A DNA stretch of 35,408 bases from Chlorobiota bacterium (GTDB lineage Bacteria > Bacteroidota > Bacteroidia > Bacteroidales > F082). The position numbers were made by a program, and so were the translations under genes. The DNA lies in contig JAADIS010000049.1 of assembly GCA_013151215.1 (NCBI GenBank), positions 3,180 through 38,587 of the forward strand. Reading direction: 5' to 3'. The first letter of the stretch is position 1, and every line of letters starts with the position of its first letter. Under the pieces are notes generated by a model. It was not told the DNA's origin and searched no databases. It saw nothing but the letters and a program-made list of their open reading frames with translations. Shown here piece by piece: positions 1 to 7,200 of this stretch.

Positions 1-74
1 GCCAGTTGTTCCTTGACCTGACTTAACCTCGACTCGTCAAGGTCTATTTCAGTGTTTTTAATTCCTAAATCCAT
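1..74 (-). CDS. 5' end of an unidentified gene, cut by the window edge
   Basis: Only about 24 codons are inside the window. The minus-strand reading frame starts at ATG 74-72 (MDLGIKNTEIDLDESR...) and stays open to base 1. The fragment is hydrophilic, with no signal peptide or membrane segment, so the product is probably cytosolic. The start is supported by a perfect TAnnTTTG -7 element on the same strand at 86-79, which would put the transcript start almost on the ATG. It lies 84 bp downstream of the beta-lactamase-like gene on the same strand. I do not recognise the family from so short a piece. Confidence 0.55.
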   Translation of the reverse strand, partial: MDLGIKNTEIDLDESRLSQVKEQL

Positions 75-78
75 TCTA

Positions 79-86
79 CAAAGATA
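79..86 (-). promoter_or_regulatory. -7 promoter element TATCTTTG for the gene starting at 74
   Basis: The minus strand reads TATCTTTG, a perfect match to the Bacteroidota -7 consensus TAnnTTTG. Transcription would begin about 5-7 bases downstream, at or next to the ATG at 74, giving a leaderless or nearly leaderless mRNA. No clear -33 TTTG was found at the expected spacing. Confidence 0.5.
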
Positions 87-158
87 CTATTTGATAAATT
101 TAGATTTCTAATTGTTTTGGCATTTTCTTGTAAAAAGCGTTCAATTATTATCGGTAGC

Positions 159-1688
159 TCACTTTTTCACAAAATCCAATTTCCCGAAATGGAAATCAGG
201 GGCATCCATATCAATTTTAAAACCGGTTATTTCGCCTTCCGAGTTAAATGAGAAGGTGACGAAACCGGGTGGGAGAAACGGATCGGCAAATTTTATTTTA
301 AAGGTATCGAAATGCCAATGCCCTAGTTTAGAGTTTAGAAGTTTTGCAGTTGGGATCAATGTGAGATAAAGTTCGTTATCAACAAATTCCACCTTTGCAT
401 CACCATACATTTTATCGTTGTACTCGCCGGCATATTTCTCCAAACCCAAAGATGGTTTTGTGTTTTTAACCCTTTGCTCCGCTAGTTTTTCCCATTTTTC
501 CTTCAACGACTGTTTTTGTTGTTTTTGTATTTTCTCATATTTAAGATATTTCGCAGCCCAATCGGTGGTGTCTTTTTCTTTAAGGAAAAAGTCCAGCACC
601 TTCTTGTCGATTGCAGGTATCATGGCTGACAACTGGTTGGCGAGTATCACATAGGCAAGGCTGTCCTCGGGCACTAAAACTACTTTTGAATGGAATCCCG
701 GGAGTCCGCCACCATGATATATTACTTTCATGCCTTGGTAGTCCTTTAAGAACCAACCTTGTCCGTAAGCAGCAAAATGAGTGCCACCGGGAGTTTCGGC
801 CCTGCCGCCATTTAATAATGTTTGCGGCGACACCAAATGATAATAACTTGACTTTGTGAATATCGTATCGCCATTATAAACACCCTTCCCCAACATCAAC
901 TTGAGCCATTGCATCATATCGGCAACCGAGCTGTTGATAGCCCCTGCCGAGCTGATATTGTCGTAATTGATAAAGTCCATTGGCTTGCCATCGATATGCG
1001 GCCAGGCTGCATCCTCATTGTTCCCGAAACCTTTGTTGCTTGTAGTTGACAAATCCATATCGATTTTGTCAAGGATGTTTTCCTTCACAAACTCGGTCCA
1101 TGGTATTCCCGTAACGCTTTTTATCACTTCCCCGGCAGTAATGAACATGAGGTTTGAATATCCGAATTTCTCTCTTAAACCGTAAGGCATCTCGCGATAG
1201 CGGATTCTCCTGACTACTTCTTCGGCACTCCTTTGAGTACCATACCATATTAAATCGCCATCAAAGGTCTCGAAGCCGGAACGATGTGCTAAAATATCCT
1301 CAACAGTAATATTCGCCGTAATTTCGGGGTCGGATAATTTAAAACCTGGTAATACGTCCACTACCTTGTCATCCCAGTGCAGTTGTCCCCTGTCAACTAA
1401 AATAGATATACATGCAGCCGTGAAAGCCTTTGAACAGGAAGCGATCCCAAACAAGGTGTTTTCGTCAACTTTATCTTTTGTTTCGGTGTTTTTATAACCG
1501 TAGGCATGCTCAAAAACAACTTCCCCGTTCTTAACAAGCCCGATGGCAAAGCCGGGCATATTAAATTCGCCTGCATATTTTTCGATATATTTATCAAGTT
1601 GCTTATAATCATCGACCGTTTGCCCGAATGAATGAGCAAAGCCCAGCACAAACAACAAACTTATCAGAAAAGCTATTGGTTTCTTCAT
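159..1688 (-). CDS. Secreted serine beta-lactamase-like hydrolase (class C/S12 fold) with C-terminal DUF3471-like domain
   Basis: A 509-residue protein of the beta-lactamase/penicillin-binding-protein-like serine hydrolase family (AmpC/EstB type). It has an N-terminal signal peptide (about 1-22, ending SFGQ). Active-site motifs are visible in order: SxxK at S84-K87 (SCSK), YxN at Y177-N179 (YSN) and an HGG box at 325-327 in place of KTG. After the catalytic domain and a charged, Lys-rich linker (about 370-410), the C-terminal 100 residues (GLEKYAGEYNDKMYG...) look like the DUF3471 beta domain common on these proteins. Members include D-aminopeptidases, esterases and peptidoglycan-related enzymes; the substrate cannot be told from sequence, and real beta-lactam resistance is not implied. 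It starts 9 bases after the M23 peptidase stop, so the two are probably one operon acting on the cell wall or periplasmic peptides. Confidence 0.9.
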   Translation of the reverse strand: MKKPIAFLISLLFVLGFAHSFGQTVDDYKQLDKYIEKYAGEFNMPGFAIGLVKNGEVVFEHAYGYKNTETKDKVDENTLFGIASCSKAFTAACISILVDRGQLHWDDKVVDVLPGFKLSDPEITANITVEDILAHRSGFETFDGDLIWYGTQRSAEEVVRRIRYREMPYGLREKFGYSNLMFITAGEVIKSVTGIPWTEFVKENILDKIDMDLSTTSNKGFGNNEDAAWPHIDGKPMDFINYDNISSAGAINSSVADMMQWLKLMLGKGVYNGDTIFTKSSYYHLVSPQTLLNGGRAETPGGTHFAAYGQGWFLKDYQGMKVIYHGGGLPGFHSKVVLVPEDSLAYVILANQLSAMIPAIDKKVLDFFLKEKDTTDWAAKYLKYEKIQKQQKQSLKEKWEKLAEQRVKNTKPSLGLEKYAGEYNDKMYGDAKVEFVDNELYLTLIPTAKLLNSKLGHWHFDTFKIKFADPFLPPGFVTFSFNSEGEITGFKIDMDAPDFHFGKLDFVKK

Positions 1689-1697
1689 GATGGATAT

Positions 1698-2582
1698 TTA
1701 AAAAATTATATAATCCTCAGGATTTACAGGCGCCCCGCGATGCCAAAGCTCGAAATGCAGATGGGCGCCGGTAGTTATTTCCCCTGATTCGCCGGTAATT
1801 GCTATTGGCTGTCCGGCCTTGACGATCTCACCCGTTTTTTTCAGCAAGACAGAATTATGCTTATAAAAGGATACTAGGTTCTCGCGATGCTGAACGGCGA
1901 TAACATATCCCGTTTCCAAAGTCCAGGCAGTAAAAATTACCGTTCCGTCTAGAGTGGCGGTAACCGCCGAATTATGCTTGGCGACGACGTCAACGCCATA
2001 GTGATCTTTGCCCAAATCGAATTTGGACGTAACTATCCCGTCTATCGGAGGGTAAAAACTTAAATTCTTGATGCTGATCTGCTTTGTCTCAACGGACTGG
2101 TCCATATCGGACAGATATAAATTATTAAGGTTCTGGGTCTCGAACTCCAGACGCAGCAAGCTGTCGTGGGCCGAGGACTTCAAAGTTATGGTATCGTAAA
2201 GCTTTTTGTCGTCGGGGGCGATATCGAGGCTGTCGTTTCCGAAATCTTTTCCCTCAACGATGTTTTTAATGTTCTCAAAGAACAAGTCCTTTCTTTTCAG
2301 CTCTGTTTCCAGTGAGTCGGCCAAGATGTTCAAGCGGATTATCGATTCGTTTTGATAAGAGCTCGGATAACCCGGGATATATTCCTTGATCGGAGTGTAA
2401 ATAATCAGAATGAAAGTGAGGGCGGTAAAGATTATGCCAAGGCTCAAAAAAACAGAAAACACGTTAAGCCTTGTCAACCTAAAGATTAAACGCTCCTGAA
2501 ATGTCTCGTCATTGAAGATCACGAGGCGATATTTGCTCCTTAATTTATAATACCACTTTTTATCGGACTTGAGTTTCGCCAT
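1698..2582 (-). CDS. M23-family (LytM) peptidoglycan metallopeptidase, membrane anchored
   Basis: A 294-residue protein with a cytosolic basic N-terminus, one transmembrane helix (about 42-63), a Ser/Asp/Leu-rich, probably coiled periplasmic region (80-165) and a C-terminal peptidase M23 domain (about 178-290). The zinc and catalytic motifs are intact: HxxxD at H194-D198 (HYGVD) and HLH at H274-H276 (GAHLHFE). These enzymes cut peptide cross-links in peptidoglycan, or act as scaffolds when degenerate; here the key residues are present, so activity is likely. It is first in a two-gene unit with the beta-lactamase-like gene and is divergent from porW across a 208 bp gap with a -7 element for each direction. 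It resembles the M23 proteins with a single N-terminal anchor that are frequent in Bacteroidota. Confidence 0.92.
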   Translation of the reverse strand: MAKLKSDKKWYYKLRSKYRLVIFNDETFQERLIFRLTRLNVFSVFLSLGIIFTALTFILIIYTPIKEYIPGYPSSYQNESIIRLNILADSLETELKRKDLFFENIKNIVEGKDFGNDSLDIAPDDKKLYDTITLKSSAHDSLLRLEFETQNLNNLYLSDMDQSVETKQISIKNLSFYPPIDGIVTSKFDLGKDHYGVDVVAKHNSAVTATLDGTVIFTAWTLETGYVIAVQHRENLVSFYKHNSVLLKKTGEIVKAGQPIAITGESGEITTGAHLHFELWHRGAPVNPEDYIIF

Positions 2583-2599
2583 TTTAAAATATTAAAACG

Positions 2600-2607
2600 C
2601 AAACCTA
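2600..2607 (-). promoter_or_regulatory. -7 element TAGGTTTG for the M23 peptidase operon
   Basis: The minus strand reads TAGGTTTG, a perfect TAnnTTTG. The predicted transcript start is about 2593, leaving a leader of roughly ten bases before the ATG at 2582. No convincing -33 element. Confidence 0.5.
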
Positions 2608-2736
2608 CGGAAAAATCGGTTTCGGTGCTTGGGCTAGATGCCCGTAATATGTCTTGCGCAAATAAAACCCAAACTATTATCCAATGAAGCAACCAACAAT
2701 AATCAAAACATTCTTCGGTACTAATCACATCTTTAT

Positions 2737-2744
2737 TATTTTTG
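2737..2744 (+). promoter_or_regulatory. -7 element TATTTTTG for the porW operon
   Basis: A perfect TAnnTTTG. A near-match to the -33 element (TTCG for TTTG) ends at 2717, exactly 19 bases upstream. The predicted start near 2751 gives a leader of about 40 bases before the TTG codon at 2791, which supports that unusual start. Confidence 0.55.
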
Positions 2745-2790
2745 CCGTCATTCAGTAATATTTTATTCTGAAATCAGTTATATAGAAAAA

Positions 2791-5448
2791 TTGAAATTGA
2801 GGTTAATCTACAAATACAGGATAAGGTATGTTATCGGTATGCTGTTTATAGCGATAGCCATTAATGCATGCTCGACCAAAAAGAATACCTGGATGCGACG
2901 CTCTTACCACAACCTTACCTGTCATTACAATGTTTATTGGAACGGCATGATGAGCCTGGAAGAAGGCGAGAAGAGCTTAAGGCAAACCGTGAAGGATGAT
3001 TACTCTAAGGTTTTGAGGGTTTATAATTACGGAGAAAAGAAACAGGCTCAGCGCCTGAACCCTAAAATGGACAGGACCATAAAGAAAGCATCTATCGGGA
3101 TCCAGAAACATTCGATGTATTTTGGCGGCAAAGAGCAGGTTAAGTGGATAGATAATAGTTATTTGATGATGGGCAAGGCTCATTTCTTTAAGCAGGACTA
3201 TATCAGCGCACGCCGTGTCTTTGATTATGTGGCAAAGAACTTCCCCGACGAACCAATTCATTACGAAGCATGGCTTTGGCTGGCAAAAACACATATTCAG
3301 GCCGAAAGGTATGAAAAAGCCGAGGCCACTATCAACCTTCTTCAAAGCAAGCTGAACGAAAAGGATTTCCCGTTTTACGTAGAGAGGCAGATACCTTTGG
3401 TCCTGGCCGATTTTTATCTCGCACAAGAAAAATACGATGACGCTTATTCGTACCTGGAAAGATCGCTCGAACTTAACAAGGACAAATATATAACAACCAG
3501 GGTTGAGTTTATCCTGGGCCAGTTGTATCAAAAAGAAGGCGACCTGCAAACTGCCACTGAGTATTTCAAGAGCGTCGTCAAGAAAAACCCCGATTATGTA
3601 ATGGCTTTCGAGGCCAAAATGCATTTAGCGCAAACCTATGCCTCTAAAAACGGCAGCAGTAAGGATATAAACAAGATTCTTAACAAAATGCTCAAAGAAA
3701 AAAGGAACGAAGAGTTCATGGATCAAATATATTATGCTTTGGCGGAAGTCGCGAAAAAAGACGGCAACGATACCCTCGCCATTCAACATTTGCGCAACTC
3801 GGTAAAATTCAGCACCAAAAACCAGGTTCAAAAAACCAAATCGTCCCTTGAGGTTGCCGATATGTTCTTCGACAGAAACAATTACGTTTATGCACAGGCT
3901 TATTATGATACTGCCGTTAGCTCATTGACAAAAGATTACCCCAATTACGACGAAATCAGCCGTAAGGCGGGCGTGCTAACCGATTTGGTCATGCAAGCGC
4001 AAACAATCAAGGAACAAGACAGCCTACAACGACTGGCCAATATGGACACAACGGAATTATATGCTTTCATCGACAAAAAAATCGCTGATTATATAGCTGC
4101 CGAAGAGAAAAAGAAAGAAGAAGAAGAATTAAATGACGGAGGAACCCAGTTTGTTGACATGAACAACAGGGGCGGCTCAGGCAACAGCCTTGGGAATGGA
4201 GAATGGTATTTTTATAATACTGCCGCATTAAGCTCCGGATATACTGAGTTCGCTAGAAAATGGGGCAACAGGAAACTTGAGGACAATTGGCGCATAAGCA
4301 ACAAGAGGCTTATGATGTCAGGTGAGGATGCATTGGCGGCAAACGACTCGATCACTGACTCAACATCGGTGGGAAGCGCAAACCCCATCGACAGGACATT
4401 TTATTTGGCAGGGATACCAAATACGCCCGAGAAGATGGAAGCCTCCGACAAAAAACTTATTGAAGCATTCAACCGACTGGGATTCATTTATTTAATGCAG
4501 CTCAACGATACCGTCAGGGCACAGGAAACTTATATTGACTTCCAAAAACGATTCCCCGAAAACGACTATCGCCTGGAATCGTGGTATGCTTTGTACAAGA
4601 TTTATAGTTCACAAAACAATTCCGGGGAATCCGATTATTATAAAAACCTGATATTGTCGAGCTATCCCGAAAGCACTTACGCAAAAGTGATTATCAATCC
4701 TGATTATTACACTCTTTTGGAGGAGGAAAAACTGAAGGCCTCCGAACTATATATGCGCACATATAATGCCTTTAAGAAGGAGAAGTTCTATAGGGTGATC
4801 TCATACTCGAACAAAGGAATGGAACTCTATCCTGAAGATACTGCCCTGATGCCAAGGTTTATGTACCTTAGGGCGCTATCGCTCGGAAAGGTTGACACTC
4901 CCGACACCCTTTATGCCTGCCTTGACACGCTTCTTGTTTCATTCCCCGAAAGCGCCGTGGTGCCACGTGCGAAAGCCCTCTTAAGAAAACTGCAGCTGGA
5001 ATACGGCTTAGGCGTCCCTGAAGAGATAAAAGAACAAAAGAAAGAGTTAGAAGCCAATAAGGGCAAGGAAAAGTCGATATATAACTATAAGGAAAACAGC
5101 ATGCACTTCGTGATGTTTGTAGCCAACAACGAAAAAATCGAGGTCAACCCCCTGAAAATACGCTTATCCGACTTTAACGGCAAATATTTTAGTTTGATGC
5201 GCTTGAAAGTTAAGAGCCTGCTGCTCAACAAAACCCAAACTATTATTACGGTGGGCAACTTCAAGAACAAAGACGAGGCTATGAATTATTATAATGCGTT
5301 GAACAACGACGAATATGTCCTCTCAGGGGTTGCCAAAGAAGATTATTTCCTATTCCCCATCAGCACTTCCAATTATCCTTTGTTTTATCGCGACAAGAAC
5401 ATAGGAGGATATAAGGATTTCTTTGAAAAATATTATAAAAGAGACTAA
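2791..5448 (+). CDS. porW: T9SS TPR lipoprotein of the SprE/PorW family
   Basis: An 885-residue lipoprotein. The first 26 residues form a basic, hydrophobic signal sequence ending at a lipobox (AINAC), followed by STKKNT...YHNLTCHYNVYWNG, the characteristic opening of SprE (gliding bacteria) and PorW (Porphyromonas). Tetratricopeptide-like repeats fill roughly 100-390 and 590-720; an acidic low-complexity linker (EEKKKEEEE) lies near 430. The C-terminal 110 residues look SPOR-like. SprE/PorW is a periplasmic-side outer-membrane lipoprotein that links the T9SS motor to the translocon. The start is TTG: no in-frame ATG exists upstream before a stop, and the first internal ATG (2839) would remove the positive n-region of the signal peptide. 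The stop overlaps the next start (taATG), and the gene order with bactofilin and AtpZ/AtpI matches the usual Bacteroidota neighbourhood. Confidence 0.85.
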   Translation: MKLRLIYKYRIRYVIGMLFIAIAINACSTKKNTWMRRSYHNLTCHYNVYWNGMMSLEEGEKSLRQTVKDDYSKVLRVYNYGEKKQAQRLNPKMDRTIKKASIGIQKHSMYFGGKEQVKWIDNSYLMMGKAHFFKQDYISARRVFDYVAKNFPDEPIHYEAWLWLAKTHIQAERYEKAEATINLLQSKLNEKDFPFYVERQIPLVLADFYLAQEKYDDAYSYLERSLELNKDKYITTRVEFILGQLYQKEGDLQTATEYFKSVVKKNPDYVMAFEAKMHLAQTYASKNGSSKDINKILNKMLKEKRNEEFMDQIYYALAEVAKKDGNDTLAIQHLRNSVKFSTKNQVQKTKSSLEVADMFFDRNNYVYAQAYYDTAVSSLTKDYPNYDEISRKAGVLTDLVMQAQTIKEQDSLQRLANMDTTELYAFIDKKIADYIAAEEKKKEEEELNDGGTQFVDMNNRGGSGNSLGNGEWYFYNTAALSSGYTEFARKWGNRKLEDNWRISNKRLMMSGEDALAANDSITDSTSVGSANPIDRTFYLAGIPNTPEKMEASDKKLIEAFNRLGFIYLMQLNDTVRAQETYIDFQKRFPENDYRLESWYALYKIYSSQNNSGESDYYKNLILSSYPESTYAKVIINPDYYTLLEEEKLKASELYMRTYNAFKKEKFYRVISYSNKGMELYPEDTALMPRFMYLRALSLGKVDTPDTLYACLDTLLVSFPESAVVPRAKALLRKLQLEYGLGVPEEIKEQKKELEANKGKEKSIYNYKENSMHFVMFVANNEKIEVNPLKIRLSDFNGKYFSLMRLKVKSLLLNKTQTIITVGNFKNKDEAMNYYNALNNDEYVLSGVAKEDYFLFPISTSNYPLFYRDKNIGGYKDFFEKYYKRD

Positions 5449-5873
5449 TGTTTCAGAAAATAATCAATCAAAATACCATGAAAAAATCTAGTAACAGCAA
5501 TGGCGACCATGCCGTGCACAATTTGATCTCGCAAGGCACCATTATCAAAGGGGATATTGAAACCGAAGGCGATTTGAGGATCGACGGCTCCCTTGTCGGC
5601 AACATCATCACCAAAGGCAAACTGGTAGTTGGCGAGTCTGCGAGTATAGAAGGAACGGTAAAGTGCGATAATGCCGACATATCGGGGAAGCTAGTAGCCA
5701 AGGTTACCGTTAACAATTTGGTTAATTTAACTGAATCATCAAGGGTTTCAGGCGATATTATCACCAAAAGGATTTCCATAGAACCAGGGGCCGTTTTCTC
5801 TGGGACATGTCAAATGTCGTCGGGGAATTTGAGTTCGGTACAGGACAAAAACAAATCCGGTGAAAAAAAATGA
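5448..5873 (+). CDS. Bactofilin (polymer-forming cytoskeletal protein)
   Basis: A 141-residue bactofilin (DUF583). The core, about residues 28-125, is a run of short beta-helix turns with the family signature: IISQGT-like opening, IKGDIETEGDLRIDGSLVGNI, then repeated G-x-I/V turns. Short polar tails flank it (Asn/Ser-rich at the start, Ser/Lys-rich at the end). Bactofilins polymerise without nucleotide and organise the cell envelope. The first ATG shares its A with the stop of porW, which suggests translational coupling; an alternative ATG at 5478 (MKKSSNSNG) would drop ten residues and is equally compatible with the domain. The last 14 bases overlap the next gene. Confidence 0.93.
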   Translation: MFQKIINQNTMKKSSNSNGDHAVHNLISQGTIIKGDIETEGDLRIDGSLVGNIITKGKLVVGESASIEGTVKCDNADISGKLVAKVTVNNLVNLTESSRVSGDIITKRISIEPGAVFSGTCQMSSGNLSSVQDKNKSGEKK

Positions 5874-6075
5874 TGACAACCCTTTAAAGTTTTATGCCAA
5901 ATATTCGAGCCTGGCATTGCAAATGATAGCGATTATCGTAGCTGCGGCATTCGGGGGCAAGGAAATCGACAAAGTAGTCGATATTAAATTCCCTGTATTT
6001 ACTGTGGGCTTAACTATCCTAAGTGTCATCGCGGCCGTAATCTATGGCATGCGCGAGATCTTTAAACAAAAATAA
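5860..6075 (+). CDS. AtpZ/AtpI-family small membrane protein
   Basis: A 71-residue protein with two transmembrane helices (about 14-33 and 44-63) separated by a short loop containing GGKEIDK. This is the layout of the AtpZ/AtpI family (putative ATP synthase assembly or Mg/Ca-handling subunit) found in front of F-type ATP synthase genes. It starts at GTG 5860, inside the end of the bactofilin gene; no ATG gives a complete first helix. The neighbours porW, bactofilin and the following four-helix protein fit the common Bacteroidota order, but the ATP synthase genes that should come next are absent from this window. Confidence 0.8.
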   Translation: MKKNDDNPLKFYAKYSSLALQMIAIIVAAAFGGKEIDKVVDIKFPVFTVGLTILSVIAAVIYGMREIFKQK

Positions 6076-6081
6076 AACAAC

Positions 6082-6456
6082 ATGAAAAGTTTCAAAACCT
6101 TCGTAAAGCAAATAACTATCTTGACTGCCGTAATGCTTCTATTAAGCATGGTGGTTTATTACTTCGCTCCCAAAATCAAGATCAGCCCTGCGTTTTTTTA
6201 CATACTGATTTTTTTATATGCATCCAATATCGGGATTTTTAAAATGCTCTCAAGATCCATGGAGGGCAGGCTTAGCAAATTCGCAAACGCCTACATGATT
6301 GTCAATTTTGGGAAACTAGTGTTTTTTAGCATTATTATAGTTGTTTATGCAATCCTCAACAAGGAAGATGCCGTACCATTCATGTTAACATTTTTTATTT
6401 ATTATTTTGTTTTCACATTTTATGAAGTCATCTCGTTATTGCAGATAAAAAAATAA
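6082..6456 (+). CDS. Four-helix membrane protein, usual companion of AtpZ/AtpI upstream of atpB
   Basis: A 124-residue integral membrane protein with four predicted helices (about 11-29, 39-57, 72-92, 96-118) and a short basic loop (SRSMEGRLSKFANAY) between helices 2 and 3. It begins 6 bases after the AtpZ-like stop, so it is co-transcribed. Position and topology match the small unnamed protein that sits between atpZ and atpB in many Bacteroidota, comparable to the AtpI/Atp1-type helper of other phyla. The exact function is not known to me. No atpB follows. Confidence 0.7.
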   Translation: MKSFKTFVKQITILTAVMLLLSMVVYYFAPKIKISPAFFYILIFLYASNIGIFKMLSRSMEGRLSKFANAYMIVNFGKLVFFSIIIVVYAILNKEDAVPFMLTFFIYYFVFTFYEVISLLQIKK

Positions 6457-6607
6457 TTTATGCACAATCAGCATAGGCCTAACCAATTGGCCTCCAGTCG
6501 TTTTGATTAAGATAATTAAAATTTTTCGTTATTTTTACGGAAACAATTGTTTATGATGCGGTTTATATTCATATAATTTCTATTTTTATCCACTTAAATT
6601 TTTCTTG
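6457..6607. other. Intergenic gap where atpB would be expected
   Basis: 151 AT-rich bases without a coding frame. A weak inverted repeat (AGGCC at 6475-6479 and GGCCT at 6489-6493) followed by TTTT at 6501 could end the upstream operon, but the stem is only 5 bp. Two 7/8 matches to the -7 consensus (TATTTTTA at 6530 and at 6581) could drive the next gene. No remnant of atpB was recognised. Confidence 0.4.
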
Positions 6608-7090
6608 ATGATAGTTGAATGTTCGATTGGTGATTATACGTATGTTTTGATTGGATTGGTTTGGGTCGCCTTTTCAATTTACAAAGGAATCCAAAAGGGC
6701 AAGAAAGGCCAACGACCTGAGCATGAAAATATTAGCAAAAAACCTTTGATGGAAGACCTCATAGGTGAGTTCTTAGGGATTAAGCAAGAAGAAACTGTTT
6801 ATGCAGAAGAAAATACTACTCAGAAACCAACAGGGGATTCGTTAACGGAAGCTCTTGAAACTAATCCGTTAGCAAATGAAAAGACATCCGGGCCGTTTTC
6901 TTATGACGATGAATATGAAGAAGAGGGCAACTTTTTTGAAGAAAAGAAAGTCTATACACCAGAAGTCGAAAATAATTTGAAAAAAGCGGAATCGGTAACG
7001 AAGAAACCTATCCGTAAAAATAGAAAACCAAGAATTGATATCAAGAAAGCGGTAATTTATGCTGAGATACTAAAGAGGCCGTCGTACTGA
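6608..7090 (+). CDS. Unknown small protein: N-terminal membrane helix plus charged tail
   Basis: A 160-residue protein starting at ATG 6608 (a TTG directly before it adds only one residue). Residues about 9-26 (YVLIGLVWVAFSIYKG) form one hydrophobic helix, followed by a basic stretch (QKGKKGQ), so the remainder is predicted to face the cytosol. The rest is low-complexity and charged: Glu/Asp-rich around 55-120 (for example DDEYEEEGNFFEE) and Lys/Arg-rich at the end (KKPIRKNRKPRIDIKK). There are no cysteines beyond position 5 and no known motif. The gene stands alone between the atpZ block and the TonB receptor. I cannot assign a function; short anchored proteins of this shape are common orphans in Bacteroidota. 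Confidence 0.7.
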   Translation: MIVECSIGDYTYVLIGLVWVAFSIYKGIQKGKKGQRPEHENISKKPLMEDLIGEFLGIKQEETVYAEENTTQKPTGDSLTEALETNPLANEKTSGPFSYDDEYEEEGNFFEEKKVYTPEVENNLKKAESVTKKPIRKNRKPRIDIKKAVIYAEILKRPSY

Positions 7091-7118
7091 TTTTGTAAAA
7101 TAGAAATAAATTAATTTA

Positions 7119-7147
7119 GTAAACCTTGTGTTTTATATGAGGTTTAC
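7119..7147. repeat. Inverted repeat GTAAACCT-N13-AGGTTTAC
   Basis: A perfect 8 bp inverted repeat (7119-7126 and 7140-7147) with a 13-base AT-rich loop lies 29 bp after the upstream stop and 54 bp before the TonB receptor start. There is no T-run after it, so it is a poor terminator. It could be an operator or leader hairpin for the receptor operon; the sequence does not decide. Confidence 0.45.
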
Positions 7148-7200
7148 AAGAAACAGTTAAATAACGCAGGATTTTTTATAGATTATAAAATTAACAGAGT

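Noticed and set aside
159-1688. Antibiotic-resistance beta-lactamase
   Set aside because: The KTG box is replaced by HGG and a DUF3471-like tail is present, typical of the broad hydrolase family and not of dedicated resistance enzymes.
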